DNA of 64,000 bases from CAJXVA01 sp963761755 (lineage in GTDB: Bacteria; Myxococcota_A; Polyangia; Nannocystales; Nannocystaceae): contig CAVXIC010000040.1 in assembly GCA_963761755.1 (NCBI GenBank), forward strand, positions 124,001-188,000, in the 5' to 3' direction. The position numbers were made by a program, and so were the translations under genes. Below are positions 9,638 to 19,381 of the stretch, piece by piece; the stretch's first letter is position 1; each line of letters opens with the position of its first letter. Under the pieces are notes generated by a model. It did not search any database and was not told where the DNA came from. It was given only the letters and a program-made list of their open reading frames with translations.

Positions 9638-10564
9638 ATGGCCAACCTCAAAGAGCTGCGACTGCGCATCGGCTCGGTCAAGAACACGCGGAAGATCACC
9701 TCTGCGATGTCCCAGATCGCGACCGCGCGGCTTCGCAAGGCGCAGAACGCTGCGCTGGCCGCCCGCCCCTACGGCGAACGGCTGCAGGAGGTGGTCGCCC
9801 ACCTCATCGGTGGCATCGACCCCGCCGATCGTTCCTCCGCACACCCCTTGCTCGAAGAGCGACCCCCGCAAGAGGGCCACAAGCACACGCTGTACATCGC
9901 CATGACCGCCGACAAGGGGCTGTGTGGCGGGTTCAACGGCAACATCCTGCGCAAGATGCAGGCCACGGCTCGCAGCGAGCGAGAAGCCGGCAACACGGTC
10001 TCGCTGATCACCATCGGCAACAAGGCCAACGGCTTCTTCGCGCGCGACGAGGGCCTGCTCGCAACGCACCCCGCGCCCACGCTGGAGACGATCGTCGACC
10101 TCAGCAAGGCCGTGGCCGCCGAAGCGACCGGCCGTTTCCTCGGCACCAGCGCAGGCATGACCGAGGACGAGCTGGCCAACAAGCCCAACGAAGTGGTGCT
10201 CTTGTACAACCACTTCGTCAGCGTGCTGACCCAAGAGGTCACCCCGATGCAGCTGTGCCCGCTCAAGCCGGCCACCACGGGCGAGGACGACGGCGTCTTC
10301 CATCGCGAGCCCGTCTTCGAGCCCGGGCGTCAAGAGATCCTCGAGCACCTGGTGCCCGTCACCATCGAGTCGATGCTGCAGCAGGCGATGTTCAACTCCG
10401 TGGCCGCCGAGATCGCGGCCCGGCGTGTGGCGATGGATGCAGCGACCGACAACGCATCCGAACTCATCGCGGACCTGACCCTCGAGTACAACCGAGAGCG
10501 CCAGGCCGCCATTACCAGCGAACTCATGGAAATCATCGGCGGCGCCGAAGCCCTCAAGGGCTAG
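9638..10564 (+). CDS. atpG: ATP synthase F1 subunit gamma
   Basis: 308 residues, slightly longer than the E. coli protein. The N-terminal helix MANLKELRLRIGSVKNTRKITSAM and the C-terminal helix ending EIIGGAEAL form the rotating coiled-coil shaft. The internal DKGLCGGFN motif is intact (near residue 93). Gamma couples ring rotation in the membrane to catalysis in the alpha/beta head. GGAG lies shortly upstream of the ATG. The gene is separated from alpha by about 50 bases and from beta by 21. Confidence 0.97.
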   Translation: MANLKELRLRIGSVKNTRKITSAMSQIATARLRKAQNAALAARPYGERLQEVVAHLIGGIDPADRSSAHPLLEERPPQEGHKHTLYIAMTADKGLCGGFNGNILRKMQATARSEREAGNTVSLITIGNKANGFFARDEGLLATHPAPTLETIVDLSKAVAAEATGRFLGTSAGMTEDELANKPNEVVLLYNHFVSVLTQEVTPMQLCPLKPATTGEDDGVFHREPVFEPGRQEILEHLVPVTIESMLQQAMFNSVAAEIAARRVAMDAATDNASELIADLTLEYNRERQAAITSELMEIIGGAEALKG

Positions 10565-10585
10565 TTGGCGCGGGAGCAAATCGAC

Positions 10586-12178
<1,593 letters not shown>

Positions 12179-12202
12179 TCCCGGGCCCAGGAGAACCACG
12201 CG

Positions 12203-12613
12203 ATGGCTGACGTCAAACTCGACATCCTCACCCCGCTGGGCCCCGTCCGCGAAGGCCTCGAGGTCGCCGGCGTGGAAGTTCCCGGCATCCAGGGCGAGCT
12301 GGGCCTGCTGCCGCACCACGAGTCGCTCGTCACGGCGATCGCCCCGGGCGTGATCCGCTTCAAGGAAGGCGCCACGTCGGTCCGCATCGCGGTCGGCTCG
12401 GGCTTCCTCGAGGTGAAGGAAGCCGGTCGCATCGTCGTGCTCGTCGAGCGCGCCGTCGAGGCATCCAAAGTCGACGTCGAGACCGCGACCGCCCAGCGCG
12501 ACGCGGCCAAGGCCGAGCTCGACGCGTACACCGGCTCGACCGACGCGCCCGAGTACCGGGCGATGCACGACAAGTGGGCGTGGAACGACGCCCAGGTTCG
12601 CGCGGCCAGCTAG
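12203..12613 (+). CDS. atpC: ATP synthase F1 subunit epsilon
   Basis: 136 residues. The N-terminal beta-sandwich has KLDILTPLGPVREGLEVAGVEVPG followed by GELGLLPHHESLVTAI, the family hallmark. The C-terminal helical hairpin starts near residue 90 (ASKVDVETATAQRDAAKAEL). Epsilon binds gamma and the c ring and can inhibit ATP hydrolysis. It is the last gene of the operon and is followed within 20 bases by a terminator. Confidence 0.95.
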   Translation: MADVKLDILTPLGPVREGLEVAGVEVPGIQGELGLLPHHESLVTAIAPGVIRFKEGATSVRIAVGSGFLEVKEAGRIVVLVERAVEASKVDVETATAQRDAAKAELDAYTGSTDAPEYRAMHDKWAWNDAQVRAAS

Positions 12614-12632
12614 GTCCCGGACCTGGCCGCAG

Positions 12633-12665
12633 GCCCCTCCCCGCGCAGGCGGCGAGGGGCTTTTT
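12633..12665 (+). terminator. rho-independent terminator of the ATP synthase operon
   Basis: GCCCCTC (12633-12639) pairs with GAGGGGC (12654-12660). Inside it, CCGC pairs with GCGG around a GCAG loop after one C-C mismatch. Five T residues follow immediately (12661-12665). It sits 20 bases after the epsilon stop, so this is a textbook intrinsic terminator. Confidence 0.9.
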
Positions 12666-12722
12666 CGATCGTGCGCGCCGGGGCGAGGTGATCGTTCCGG
12701 TCGTGTGGTGCACTACCACGGC

Positions 12723-13346
12723 ATGTTCAGACGCAGTGCTTCGAAGCGCGCGGGCGCCCTCGTCGTCGTCGTCGCGACCGGCGGGCTCTTCGCCGCTCCA
12801 CACCCGGTCAGCGCGTGCAGTGTGTCACCGGAGGTCGTGGACGACGTTCGCGTCTCGGACGAGGGCGGAAGCTGCCTGAGCGTCGAGGAGACCTGGGATC
12901 CGGGCGACTACAACCTCCCCACGCTGCGGATCCTCAACGAATGCCCGAGTCCGGTGGACGTGCGGATCGAGGACTGTGTGCCGTGCTACGTGCATGCGGC
13001 GGACGCCTGCTTCGACTGCAGCGAGGAATGGATACAGCTGCGCGGGAGCGATGACGCCGATGGCGTGCGGGAGCTGGTCTTCCAGCTCGGCTTTCCGATC
13101 GATGACCATGTCGGCGAGACCGTACACTCCGCGATCGAGTGGTCCCGCGGCGGGGAGTGGGGTGCGCTCGACCTCGAGATCGACCTGGCGGACAAACATC
13201 CCACGCAACAGGCCGACGAGGCGTGCCCAGGCCTGTGCAGTCTCTCCACCGGCTCGTCGCCGGCTGGGCTGGCCGCGGTACTTCTGCTCCTGGGCGTCTG
13301 GGCGCGGAGGAGACGCGGTCGCATCCAGCCCTCATGGCGGTCTTGA
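12723..13346 (+). CDS. secreted Cys-rich protein with C-terminal membrane anchor and Arg cluster
   Basis: About 207 residues from the ATG at 12723 (MFRRSASKRAG); a GTG at 12705 is the alternative start. It has a signal peptide (ALVVVVATGGLFAAPHPVSAC) and then an acidic, Cys-rich domain of about 150 residues (for example ECPSPVDVRIEDCVPCYVH). The C-terminus has a Gly/Ser stretch, a hydrophobic segment (GLAAVLLLLGVW) and then ARRRRGR. That tripartite end resembles the MYXO-CTERM sorting signal of myxobacterial surface proteins, where a Cys before the membrane segment is processed. The function of the main domain is unknown. Confidence 0.75.
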   Translation: MFRRSASKRAGALVVVVATGGLFAAPHPVSACSVSPEVVDDVRVSDEGGSCLSVEETWDPGDYNLPTLRILNECPSPVDVRIEDCVPCYVHAADACFDCSEEWIQLRGSDDADGVRELVFQLGFPIDDHVGETVHSAIEWSRGGEWGALDLEIDLADKHPTQQADEACPGLCSLSTGSSPAGLAAVLLLLGVWARRRRGRIQPSWRS

Positions 13347-13404
13347 AGTCGGCCCAGCCCCTGCTTCATCCCGACGGCGCGCGATTTGTGCCACTGTTGC
13401 GCCC

Positions 13405-14346
13405 ATGTCCGGCACCGACCAGTGGGCCATCGTGTGGGTCGACCTCGCCCAAGGACCGATCGAGCTCGACAGGCTCCGCGAAGCCACCGCCGCCCTCGAC
13501 GAGGTGGGCGCGCTCCTGGCCCTGCGCGAGGGCGTCAGCGGCGTGCAGAGCTTCACCGCGGCCGAGAGCCCGACGCAGCGCCCGCGGTTGTGCATCTACA
13601 CCCGCCCCGACGCCATCGAGTCCCTGCATGGTGTCGTCGCCGACCTGCTGAGCAGCTTTGGGCTCGTGGGCAGCACCCACGCCGAAGTCCGGGAGGACGA
13701 GGAGTGGAAGGACGCGTGGAAGGCATTCTACAAGCCCCTGACCTTCGGTGAACACCAGCTCCTGCTGCGACCCAGCTGGATCTCCCGCCAGCCCGGCGAC
13801 CCCGCGCTGGAGGTCGTCATCGATCCCGGTCGGGCCTTCGGGACCGGGCTGCACCAGACCACGCAGTTGTGCCTGCACCGGCTGTGCGCGCTGGCCCGCG
13901 GCGGCGTGACGCCCTCGTCCGTCTTCGATCTCGGGTGCGGCTCGGGGGTGCTGTCGATGGCCGCCGCGCGCCTCTTCGAGAGCGCCAGCAGCATGCTCGC
14001 GGTCGACATCGATCCCGAAGCCACCGCGACCACCGAAGAGAACCTGCACGATGCGGGTTTGACCGCGCGCATCGAGGTGCGCACCGGTGTCCTCGACGAG
14101 CTTCCCCCTCGGACCTTCGATCTCATCGTCGCCAACATCCGGCCGTCGGTGCTGATCCCCGCCGCGTCCACGCTGCGAGAGCGCCTCGCCCCGGGCGGCA
14201 CGCTGACCGTCAGCGGGATCTTGGGCGAGGAGCTGGGCGCCGTCTGGGACGCCTACCACGGCGCGGGCTTCGTCCTCGACGATCGGGTCGGAGGTGGCCG
14301 CCGTCACCTCGATACGTGGAGCGCGCTGGACCTCGTCCTGCCATGA
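13405..14346 (+). CDS. prmA: ribosomal protein L11 methyltransferase
   Basis: 313 residues from the ATG at 13405 (MSGTDQWAIV). The N-terminal substrate-recognition domain contains DEEWKDAWKAFYKPLTFG. The class I methyltransferase domain has the conserved DPGRAFGTGLHQTT region, the SAM-binding VFDLGCGSGVLSMAA motif and the VANIRPSVL motif, which corresponds to the family's 'ANI' catalytic segment. PrmA trimethylates ribosomal protein L11 using SAM. The gene overlaps rsmE by four bases (ATGA). Pairing of prmA with rsmE is common in bacteria. Confidence 0.93.
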   Translation: MSGTDQWAIVWVDLAQGPIELDRLREATAALDEVGALLALREGVSGVQSFTAAESPTQRPRLCIYTRPDAIESLHGVVADLLSSFGLVGSTHAEVREDEEWKDAWKAFYKPLTFGEHQLLLRPSWISRQPGDPALEVVIDPGRAFGTGLHQTTQLCLHRLCALARGGVTPSSVFDLGCGSGVLSMAAARLFESASSMLAVDIDPEATATTEENLHDAGLTARIEVRTGVLDELPPRTFDLIVANIRPSVLIPAASTLRERLAPGGTLTVSGILGEELGAVWDAYHGAGFVLDDRVGGGRRHLDTWSALDLVLP

Positions 14347-15020
14347 CCACCCGCGTCTTCGCCGACGCCGACGCCCCCGGTCCGATCACGCTGAGCGCGG
14401 AGGAGTCGCACTACCTCGTCCGGGTCCGGCGGGCCCGGGCCGGCGTCGCGATCGAAGTGCTCGGGCCGACCCGAGGCGGCTGGGCGGCAGAGGTCCTGGA
14501 CGCGGACCCCAAGCGCGCGAGGGTGGAGCTTGGGGCGCGCTTGCCTGACCGTGATCCGCAGGCGATCGACCTGGCCGTCGGACTCCCCGAGGCGAAGGCG
14601 GCCTACGAGGTGATCGCCCGCGCCACCGAGATCGGCGCGCGCAGCCTGACGTTCATCACCACCGAGCGAAGCCTCCCGGGTCGACTCAACCCCGAACGCA
14701 TCGCGCGGGTCCAAGCCGCGGCCCGGCGCCAGTGCGGTCGCCTCGATCCCGTGCGGTTGGATCGGGATGAGCCCCTGGAGGCCTGGCTGTCCCGACCGCG
14801 GACCGGGTTCATCGCCTCGCCCGCCCGCAGCTCGGGGCTTCCCCCGCGGATCCACGAGGCATCCGTCCTGATCGGCCCCGAGGGGGGGTTGACCAGCCTC
14901 GAGGAGCACGCGGCCCTGCAGGCGGGGCTGATCCCCCTCTCGCTCGGGCCATTCGTCCTGCGCACCGAGGTCGCCGTGGTGGCTGCCGTCGCCGTGGCGG
15001 GCCGAATCACGGGCGAATAG
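14343..15020 (+). CDS. rsmE: 16S rRNA m3U1498 methyltransferase
   Basis: 225 residues. It starts MTTRVFADAD with the expected ESHYLVRVRRARAG PUA-like N-terminal domain. The C-terminal SPOUT knot domain has VLIGPEGGLTSLEE and LSLGPFVLRTEVA, the signature SAM-binding loops of RsmE. RsmE methylates N3 of U1498 in 16S rRNA. The start is set by the ATGA overlap with prmA. The stop is followed by a 54-base gap before the RDD gene. Confidence 0.93.
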   Translation: MTTRVFADADAPGPITLSAEESHYLVRVRRARAGVAIEVLGPTRGGWAAEVLDADPKRARVELGARLPDRDPQAIDLAVGLPEAKAAYEVIARATEIGARSLTFITTERSLPGRLNPERIARVQAAARRQCGRLDPVRLDRDEPLEAWLSRPRTGFIASPARSSGLPPRIHEASVLIGPEGGLTSLEEHAALQAGLIPLSLGPFVLRTEVAVVAAVAVAGRITGE

Positions 15021-15074
15021 CCGGCTTTTCGCGGGGGATGTTCGACCGCGCCGGGTCGCGTTACTCTCTCGCCG

Positions 15075-15650
15075 ATGGCGCGTGAGCGCGCTCGAAAGAC
15101 GTTCTGCCCCGACTGCGACGCGAAGCTCGATCCCGCGCTCGCGCGTGATGGTGTGCCGCGGTGTCCGGAGTGCAACGCGCAGCTCCTTCCGGTCGCCGTC
15201 AGCGGCTTCTTGAGAAGGACCGCCGCCGGCGCGATCGACTTCGGCGTCCTGCTGCTCACCGCCGGGCTGCTCAACTGGGGCCTGCTCGCGCTGGTGGACG
15301 CCGAGCCGCTGCTGGGCGGCGCAGACGGGCTCGCCGCCATCCTGTCGCTCCTCGACCTCGAGGTGACCGCCGTGCTTCGCCACATCGCGCCATTCCTGGT
15401 GATGACGGTGTTCTACGCGGCGCTCTTTTGGACCATCACCGGACGCACCCCAGGAGCCCGCGTCTTGGGCCTGCGCGTCGTGGGGCCCGACGGTGCACCC
15501 CCGCGGCCGCTGTGGGCTGCCGTCCGCGCACTGACGCACGTGTTCGGACTCGGGCTGGGTGGACTGGGGTGGCTGTGGACCGCGCTGGATGCCGAGAAGC
15601 GTGGATGGCACGACCACCTCGGCCGAACGCACGTGGTGAGGGACGCGTGA
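15075..15650 (+). CDS. RDD-family membrane protein with N-terminal zinc ribbon
   Basis: 191 residues. Two CxxC pairs (C11/C14 and C30/C33) form a zinc-ribbon-like N-terminus. Then comes an RDD domain: FLRRTAAGAIDFGVLLL opens the first helix with the Arg and Asp that name the family. Two or three more hydrophobic segments follow, and it ends near GWHDHLGRTHVV, the usual 'H D.l..t.VV' end. RDD proteins are inner-membrane proteins of uncertain, possibly transport, function. The stop overlaps the GTG of the next gene (GTGA), so the two are likely co-translated. Confidence 0.85.
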   Translation: MARERARKTFCPDCDAKLDPALARDGVPRCPECNAQLLPVAVSGFLRRTAAGAIDFGVLLLTAGLLNWGLLALVDAEPLLGGADGLAAILSLLDLEVTAVLRHIAPFLVMTVFYAALFWTITGRTPGARVLGLRVVGPDGAPPRPLWAAVRALTHVFGLGLGGLGWLWTALDAEKRGWHDHLGRTHVVRDA

Positions 15651-18337
15651 GCCACCTACGCCGCTACCTCGAACAGACCGCGGCCGTCGCCCCCGAGCGG
15701 CTCGAAGCTGCGCTGCGCCGACAGCAGATCTACGGCGGCAGCCTCGACACCGTCTTGCTGGAGCTCTCGGTCTGCGATCCGCAGACGCTGTGCGAGCTGC
15801 TCTCCCAAGCCTGCGGCCTCGACGTCGTGCGACCCGAGCTGCTCGAGAATCGCCCGCGGCCCTGGGATGCGGTTCCGGACTCCCTGCAGGACATCGGCTG
15901 GGCGGTTCCGCTGGCCGAAGAAGAGGACGGCAGCATCATCGTCGCGGTCCATCCGGATCTGCCCAACGAGCGGCTCGGAGAGCTGTACCGAGCGGTCGGT
16001 CGGGTCGTACCGCTGGTGACGCCCGAGTGCGGGCTCGAGAAGGTCAACGCCGAGCGCACCGCCTCGGTGGTACCCCAGCGCTACGCCGTCCTCTTCGCCT
16101 CGTTCATGGCCGCACTGCGCCAGCGTCCCTCGGTCTCGGACATCGGATTCCCAATCCTTCCGGTGCCTCCGGAGGACACCGACGTGGGTCGGCCGATTCC
16201 GGCGCCGCCCGCCGAGCCGCCCGAAGACCTTCTCGACCTCGGCCCCAACCCCGAGCGCTCCACCCAGCCCTACGGAGACGACGAGGACGGCAGCGAGGTG
16301 CTCGACGAGCCCGAAGCGGCTCAGACGCATCCCCGGGCCAAGATCGTGCGCCCGCCGTCTTTTGGGCCCCCGCGGTCCAACGCCGACACCGCCTCTTCGG
16401 GTCCGGTGCAGAGCAACGCACCTCCAATCCGCTTCACGGCCCGCGGCACGATGATCGCGACGAGCGACCCTCTGCACGCCGCGTTCGATCCGGCGGCAGC
16501 GCGTCGCGGCGTCGATGCGGCCCGCTCGAAGCTGGCCGAAGCGACGACCCGCGACGAAGCCGTCGACGCCCTGATCGAGGGTGCACTCGCGCTCTCGGAA
16601 CGCGTCGCCGTGTTTCGGATCCGCGGAGCCGAACTCTTGGGGCTCTCCACCCCGCATCCGGCGCTCGCTGGCCTGCACGACGTCCTCGTGCCGGTGGAGG
16701 ACATCGCCTCCGACCTGCTCGGGTCACGCCGGTGGGTGGGTACGACGGGCTCGGGCGCCCTCGCTGCGGCGGTCGGGACGGCCCACATGCCCTGCACGAT
16801 GCATCGGATCGACGTTGCGGGGCGTCCGGTCCTGGTCCTGTACGTCGACCATGAGGGCCGTGAGTTCCTGCCGACCGAAGCCAACATGCTCGACGAGCTG
16901 TGCGAGTCGACGGCGGCGGCTTTGGAGTCGATCCTGCGACGCCGCCGAAGTGGCCCCTCGCCGGCAGCGCGATCGGCCGACGTCGCGCCCATTCCACCGC
17001 CTCCGGAGCCGCTGACCTTCACGCCACCTGCCCTGGAGCCGACGCCGCGTCGGCCGGAGCCCGCGCCTGCGCCCCAGTCCCGAACCGCGACCCGCCCCCC
17101 TGCTGTCGAGGACTCCACCCCCCTGCTGCCGCCGCCGGCCTTCGGCACCACCGAGCCCCCCGGTTGGCCGCCCCCGCCAGAGCCGCTCGAAGGCACTGGG
17201 GATGGGCATGGGCATGACCCGGCGGAAGCGATGCAGCGGCCAACCCAGGTCGACGGGTCTCCGCCAGCTGTCGCGGTCCCCAACCCACCGGCAGAACGCA
17301 GCGGCGCGGCTGGCCCTCGCTTCGTCCCGCCCGTCCTCGACGAAGCCGATGACGGCGGCATCATCCCGCTCGCGTCCCCGATCGACCAACCGACCATTCG
17401 CGGTCGCATCCTGATCGACGACGAAGAGCTCGATGAACCCTGGTCCTCGGCGGCGGTCGATCGCGTGCAGCAGCGGATCATCGACGACGCGCTGCACACC
17501 CTCGCCCGCGACGAGACGCGACTCGAAGACCTCCGAGAACTCGGTGAGGCGGGCTTGCGCGGCCTTGCGAGCCAGCTGCCGGGACCGCTGGAGGTCCTTC
17601 GCCGAGATCTCCGCGCCCTCCCTGCGCCCTCGGCCCATGGACCCCTGGTCCGGGCGGCGATCCGGCTGGGCGCCGTCATCGTTCCCTACGTGCTCGAGCA
17701 GTTCGAGAGCCCAGACCCCGACCTCCGCTTCTACGCCGCGTTCTTGTTCCAAGAGCTCCGCGACCCGCGGGCGATGCTGCCCCTGTCGCAGCTCGCGTTC
17801 GACGGCAGCACCGACGTGCGCGTCGTCTCGATGCGGGTCCTGGAGACCTACAGCCGCTACGAGGGCTATGACGACGCCACCGCCGTGGTGCGTGGCGAGC
17901 TCGACAGCCCGCATCGGACCCGCCAGCTCTACGCCGCGCGGGCCGTGGGCACCTTGCGCGACGTCGAAGCCCTGCCCCGGCTCATCGATCTCCTCTCGAG
18001 CCCCGATCGATTCATCCAGGAGGCGGCGCTGGAGTCCCTGTGCTCGGTCACCGGGCAGCAACACGGGCTCAAACCGCACCGTTGGAAGGCCTGGCACGAG
18101 GAGCAGGGTGACCGCCACCGCGTCGAGTGGATCATCGAGAGTCTGCGCCACCGCGATCTTCCCGTGCGCCGCTGGGCCCACGACGAGCTGGTCCGCGTCA
18201 CCGGACACCGCGTTCCCTTCTCCCCGCTGGGCGACCGCAAGTCGCGAGAGGTGGCGCATGAGGCCTGGTCCGAGTGGTGGCAGCGCCACGGGCACGTGCG
18301 GCTGAGCATGCGCGTGGGGACCACGCTGCGGCCCTGA
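15647..18337 (+). CDS. MshEN - GAF-like - HEAT-repeat protein
   Basis: 896 residues from a GTG that overlaps the RDD stop. Residues 1-150 match the MshEN/GspE N-terminal domain (LRRQQIYGGSLDTVLLEL, later WAVPLAEEEDGSIIVAVHPD), which binds c-di-GMP in some proteins. A Pro/Asp-rich linker follows, then a GAF-like domain at about 290-430, a second long Pro-rich linker and, from about 605, HEAT-type helical repeats (for example YAARAVGTLRDVEALPRLID). There is no ATPase domain, so it is not a pilus or secretion motor itself. Given the domains it may be a cytoplasmic adaptor in secretion, motility or signalling. The stop codon begins a run of in-frame TGA triplets. Confidence 0.8.
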   Translation: MSHLRRYLEQTAAVAPERLEAALRRQQIYGGSLDTVLLELSVCDPQTLCELLSQACGLDVVRPELLENRPRPWDAVPDSLQDIGWAVPLAEEEDGSIIVAVHPDLPNERLGELYRAVGRVVPLVTPECGLEKVNAERTASVVPQRYAVLFASFMAALRQRPSVSDIGFPILPVPPEDTDVGRPIPAPPAEPPEDLLDLGPNPERSTQPYGDDEDGSEVLDEPEAAQTHPRAKIVRPPSFGPPRSNADTASSGPVQSNAPPIRFTARGTMIATSDPLHAAFDPAAARRGVDAARSKLAEATTRDEAVDALIEGALALSERVAVFRIRGAELLGLSTPHPALAGLHDVLVPVEDIASDLLGSRRWVGTTGSGALAAAVGTAHMPCTMHRIDVAGRPVLVLYVDHEGREFLPTEANMLDELCESTAAALESILRRRRSGPSPAARSADVAPIPPPPEPLTFTPPALEPTPRRPEPAPAPQSRTATRPPAVEDSTPLLPPPAFGTTEPPGWPPPPEPLEGTGDGHGHDPAEAMQRPTQVDGSPPAVAVPNPPAERSGAAGPRFVPPVLDEADDGGIIPLASPIDQPTIRGRILIDDEELDEPWSSAAVDRVQQRIIDDALHTLARDETRLEDLRELGEAGLRGLASQLPGPLEVLRRDLRALPAPSAHGPLVRAAIRLGAVIVPYVLEQFESPDPDLRFYAAFLFQELRDPRAMLPLSQLAFDGSTDVRVVSMRVLETYSRYEGYDDATAVVRGELDSPHRTRQLYAARAVGTLRDVEALPRLIDLLSSPDRFIQEAALESLCSVTGQQHGLKPHRWKAWHEEQGDRHRVEWIIESLRHRDLPVRRWAHDELVRVTGHRVPFSPLGDRKSREVAHEAWSEWWQRHGHVRLSMRVGTTLRP

Positions 18338-18373
18338 TGACGATGATGACAATGATGATGATGATGATGATGA
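18335..18373 (+). repeat. TGA trinucleotide microsatellite starting at the stop codon
   Basis: The TGA stop of the preceding gene is followed in frame by TGA TGA-like triplets: eleven TGA triplets including the stop, interrupted only by CGA and CAA. The run is 39 bases long. Any readthrough would meet further stops at once. It may simply be a slipped-strand repeat. Confidence 0.85.
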
Positions 18374-18410
18374 TCCGCCTCGGAGGTGCCCCAGGGCTTC
18401 CCGAGGGTTC

Positions 18411-19274
18411 TCAGACCTCAGAGGTGCCGCGCATGCCCAGCGCCACGCCGGCCAGCACCACCGCCGCGCCGATCATCTCGGTCCCGCCGACCGCCCGGTC
18501 CAAGACCGCCCACGCCAGCGCGGTCGCGCCCACCGGCTCGAGCAGGATCGCGAGCGAGACCCGGTCGATCGGGACCTTGCGCACCACCCAGTTGAACAGG
18601 CCATGGCCGATCAGCCCCGGCACGAGGCCGAGGTAGAGCACCGCCAGCCACGCCCCGGACGGCAGCGCGCGAGCGTCCGCGTCCGGATGGACGGTGCACG
18701 CGACGACCAGCAGGGTCACGCCCGCCAGCGCGTGGACGCTCCCCAGATAGGCCCGCAGCGGGACCGCCGAGCGCACGCTGCGTCCGAGGGCGAGGTAGCC
18801 CGCCGCCGCCGCCGCCCCGACGAGCGCCAGCGCGTCCCCGAGGATGCTCCCGCTCTCCAACCCCGCCGAGCCGCCGACGAGCACCCAGATCCCCAGCCCC
18901 GAGAGCGCCGCCCCGACGTACAGCCTCGGCGAGACGCGATCCCCCAGCAGTCGACCCAGGCCCCCCGCAAACACGGGCTGCATGGCGACCAGGGCGGTGG
19001 ATCGAAGCACGGAGGTCATCCCCAACGAGGCGATCCACGCGCCGAAGTGCAGCGCCAGCAGGGCACTGGCCAGCACGGTCCGGGCGGCCAGCTCCGGCCG
19101 TTCGCGCACGGCGCACAGCCAGGCGCGGGCCTCACGGTGGCCGAGCAGAAGCAGCGCGATGGCCGTGACCGCGACCCGGCCCCCGGCGATGTACAGCGAC
19201 GGCAGCGGCGCGGCCAGCAGCACGAACGTCGCGGCGCTCGACACTGCGAGGACGCCGAGCCCGAGGGCGCCCAT
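18411..19274 (-). CDS. EamA/DMT-superfamily transporter
   Basis: About 287 residues from the ATG at 19274 (MGALGLGVLAVSS); a GTG at 19295 with an AAGGG before it is an alternative that adds seven residues. The protein has about ten hydrophobic segments in two homologous halves, as in EamA permeases. LRSTALVAMQPVFAGGLGRLLG and the later SLAILLEPVGATALAWAVL occupy equivalent positions in the two halves. These proteins export small metabolites; the substrate is unknown. It is convergent with the MshEN-HEAT gene and divergent from ffh. Confidence 0.88.
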   Translation of the reverse strand: MGALGLGVLAVSSAATFVLLAAPLPSLYIAGGRVAVTAIALLLLGHREARAWLCAVRERPELAARTVLASALLALHFGAWIASLGMTSVLRSTALVAMQPVFAGGLGRLLGDRVSPRLYVGAALSGLGIWVLVGGSAGLESGSILGDALALVGAAAAAGYLALGRSVRSAVPLRAYLGSVHALAGVTLLVVACTVHPDADARALPSGAWLAVLYLGLVPGLIGHGLFNWVVRKVPIDRVSLAILLEPVGATALAWAVLDRAVGGTEMIGAAVVLAGVALGMRGTSEV

Positions 19275-19381
19275 GATCTGCGTGCCCTCGCGCACGCACC
19301 CTTGTCCCGGGACGGCGCGCCGCGGTCAAGCTCCGATGGAACGCGAACACGCCGCCGCGAGCGTGCTATGTAGCGAGGCCC

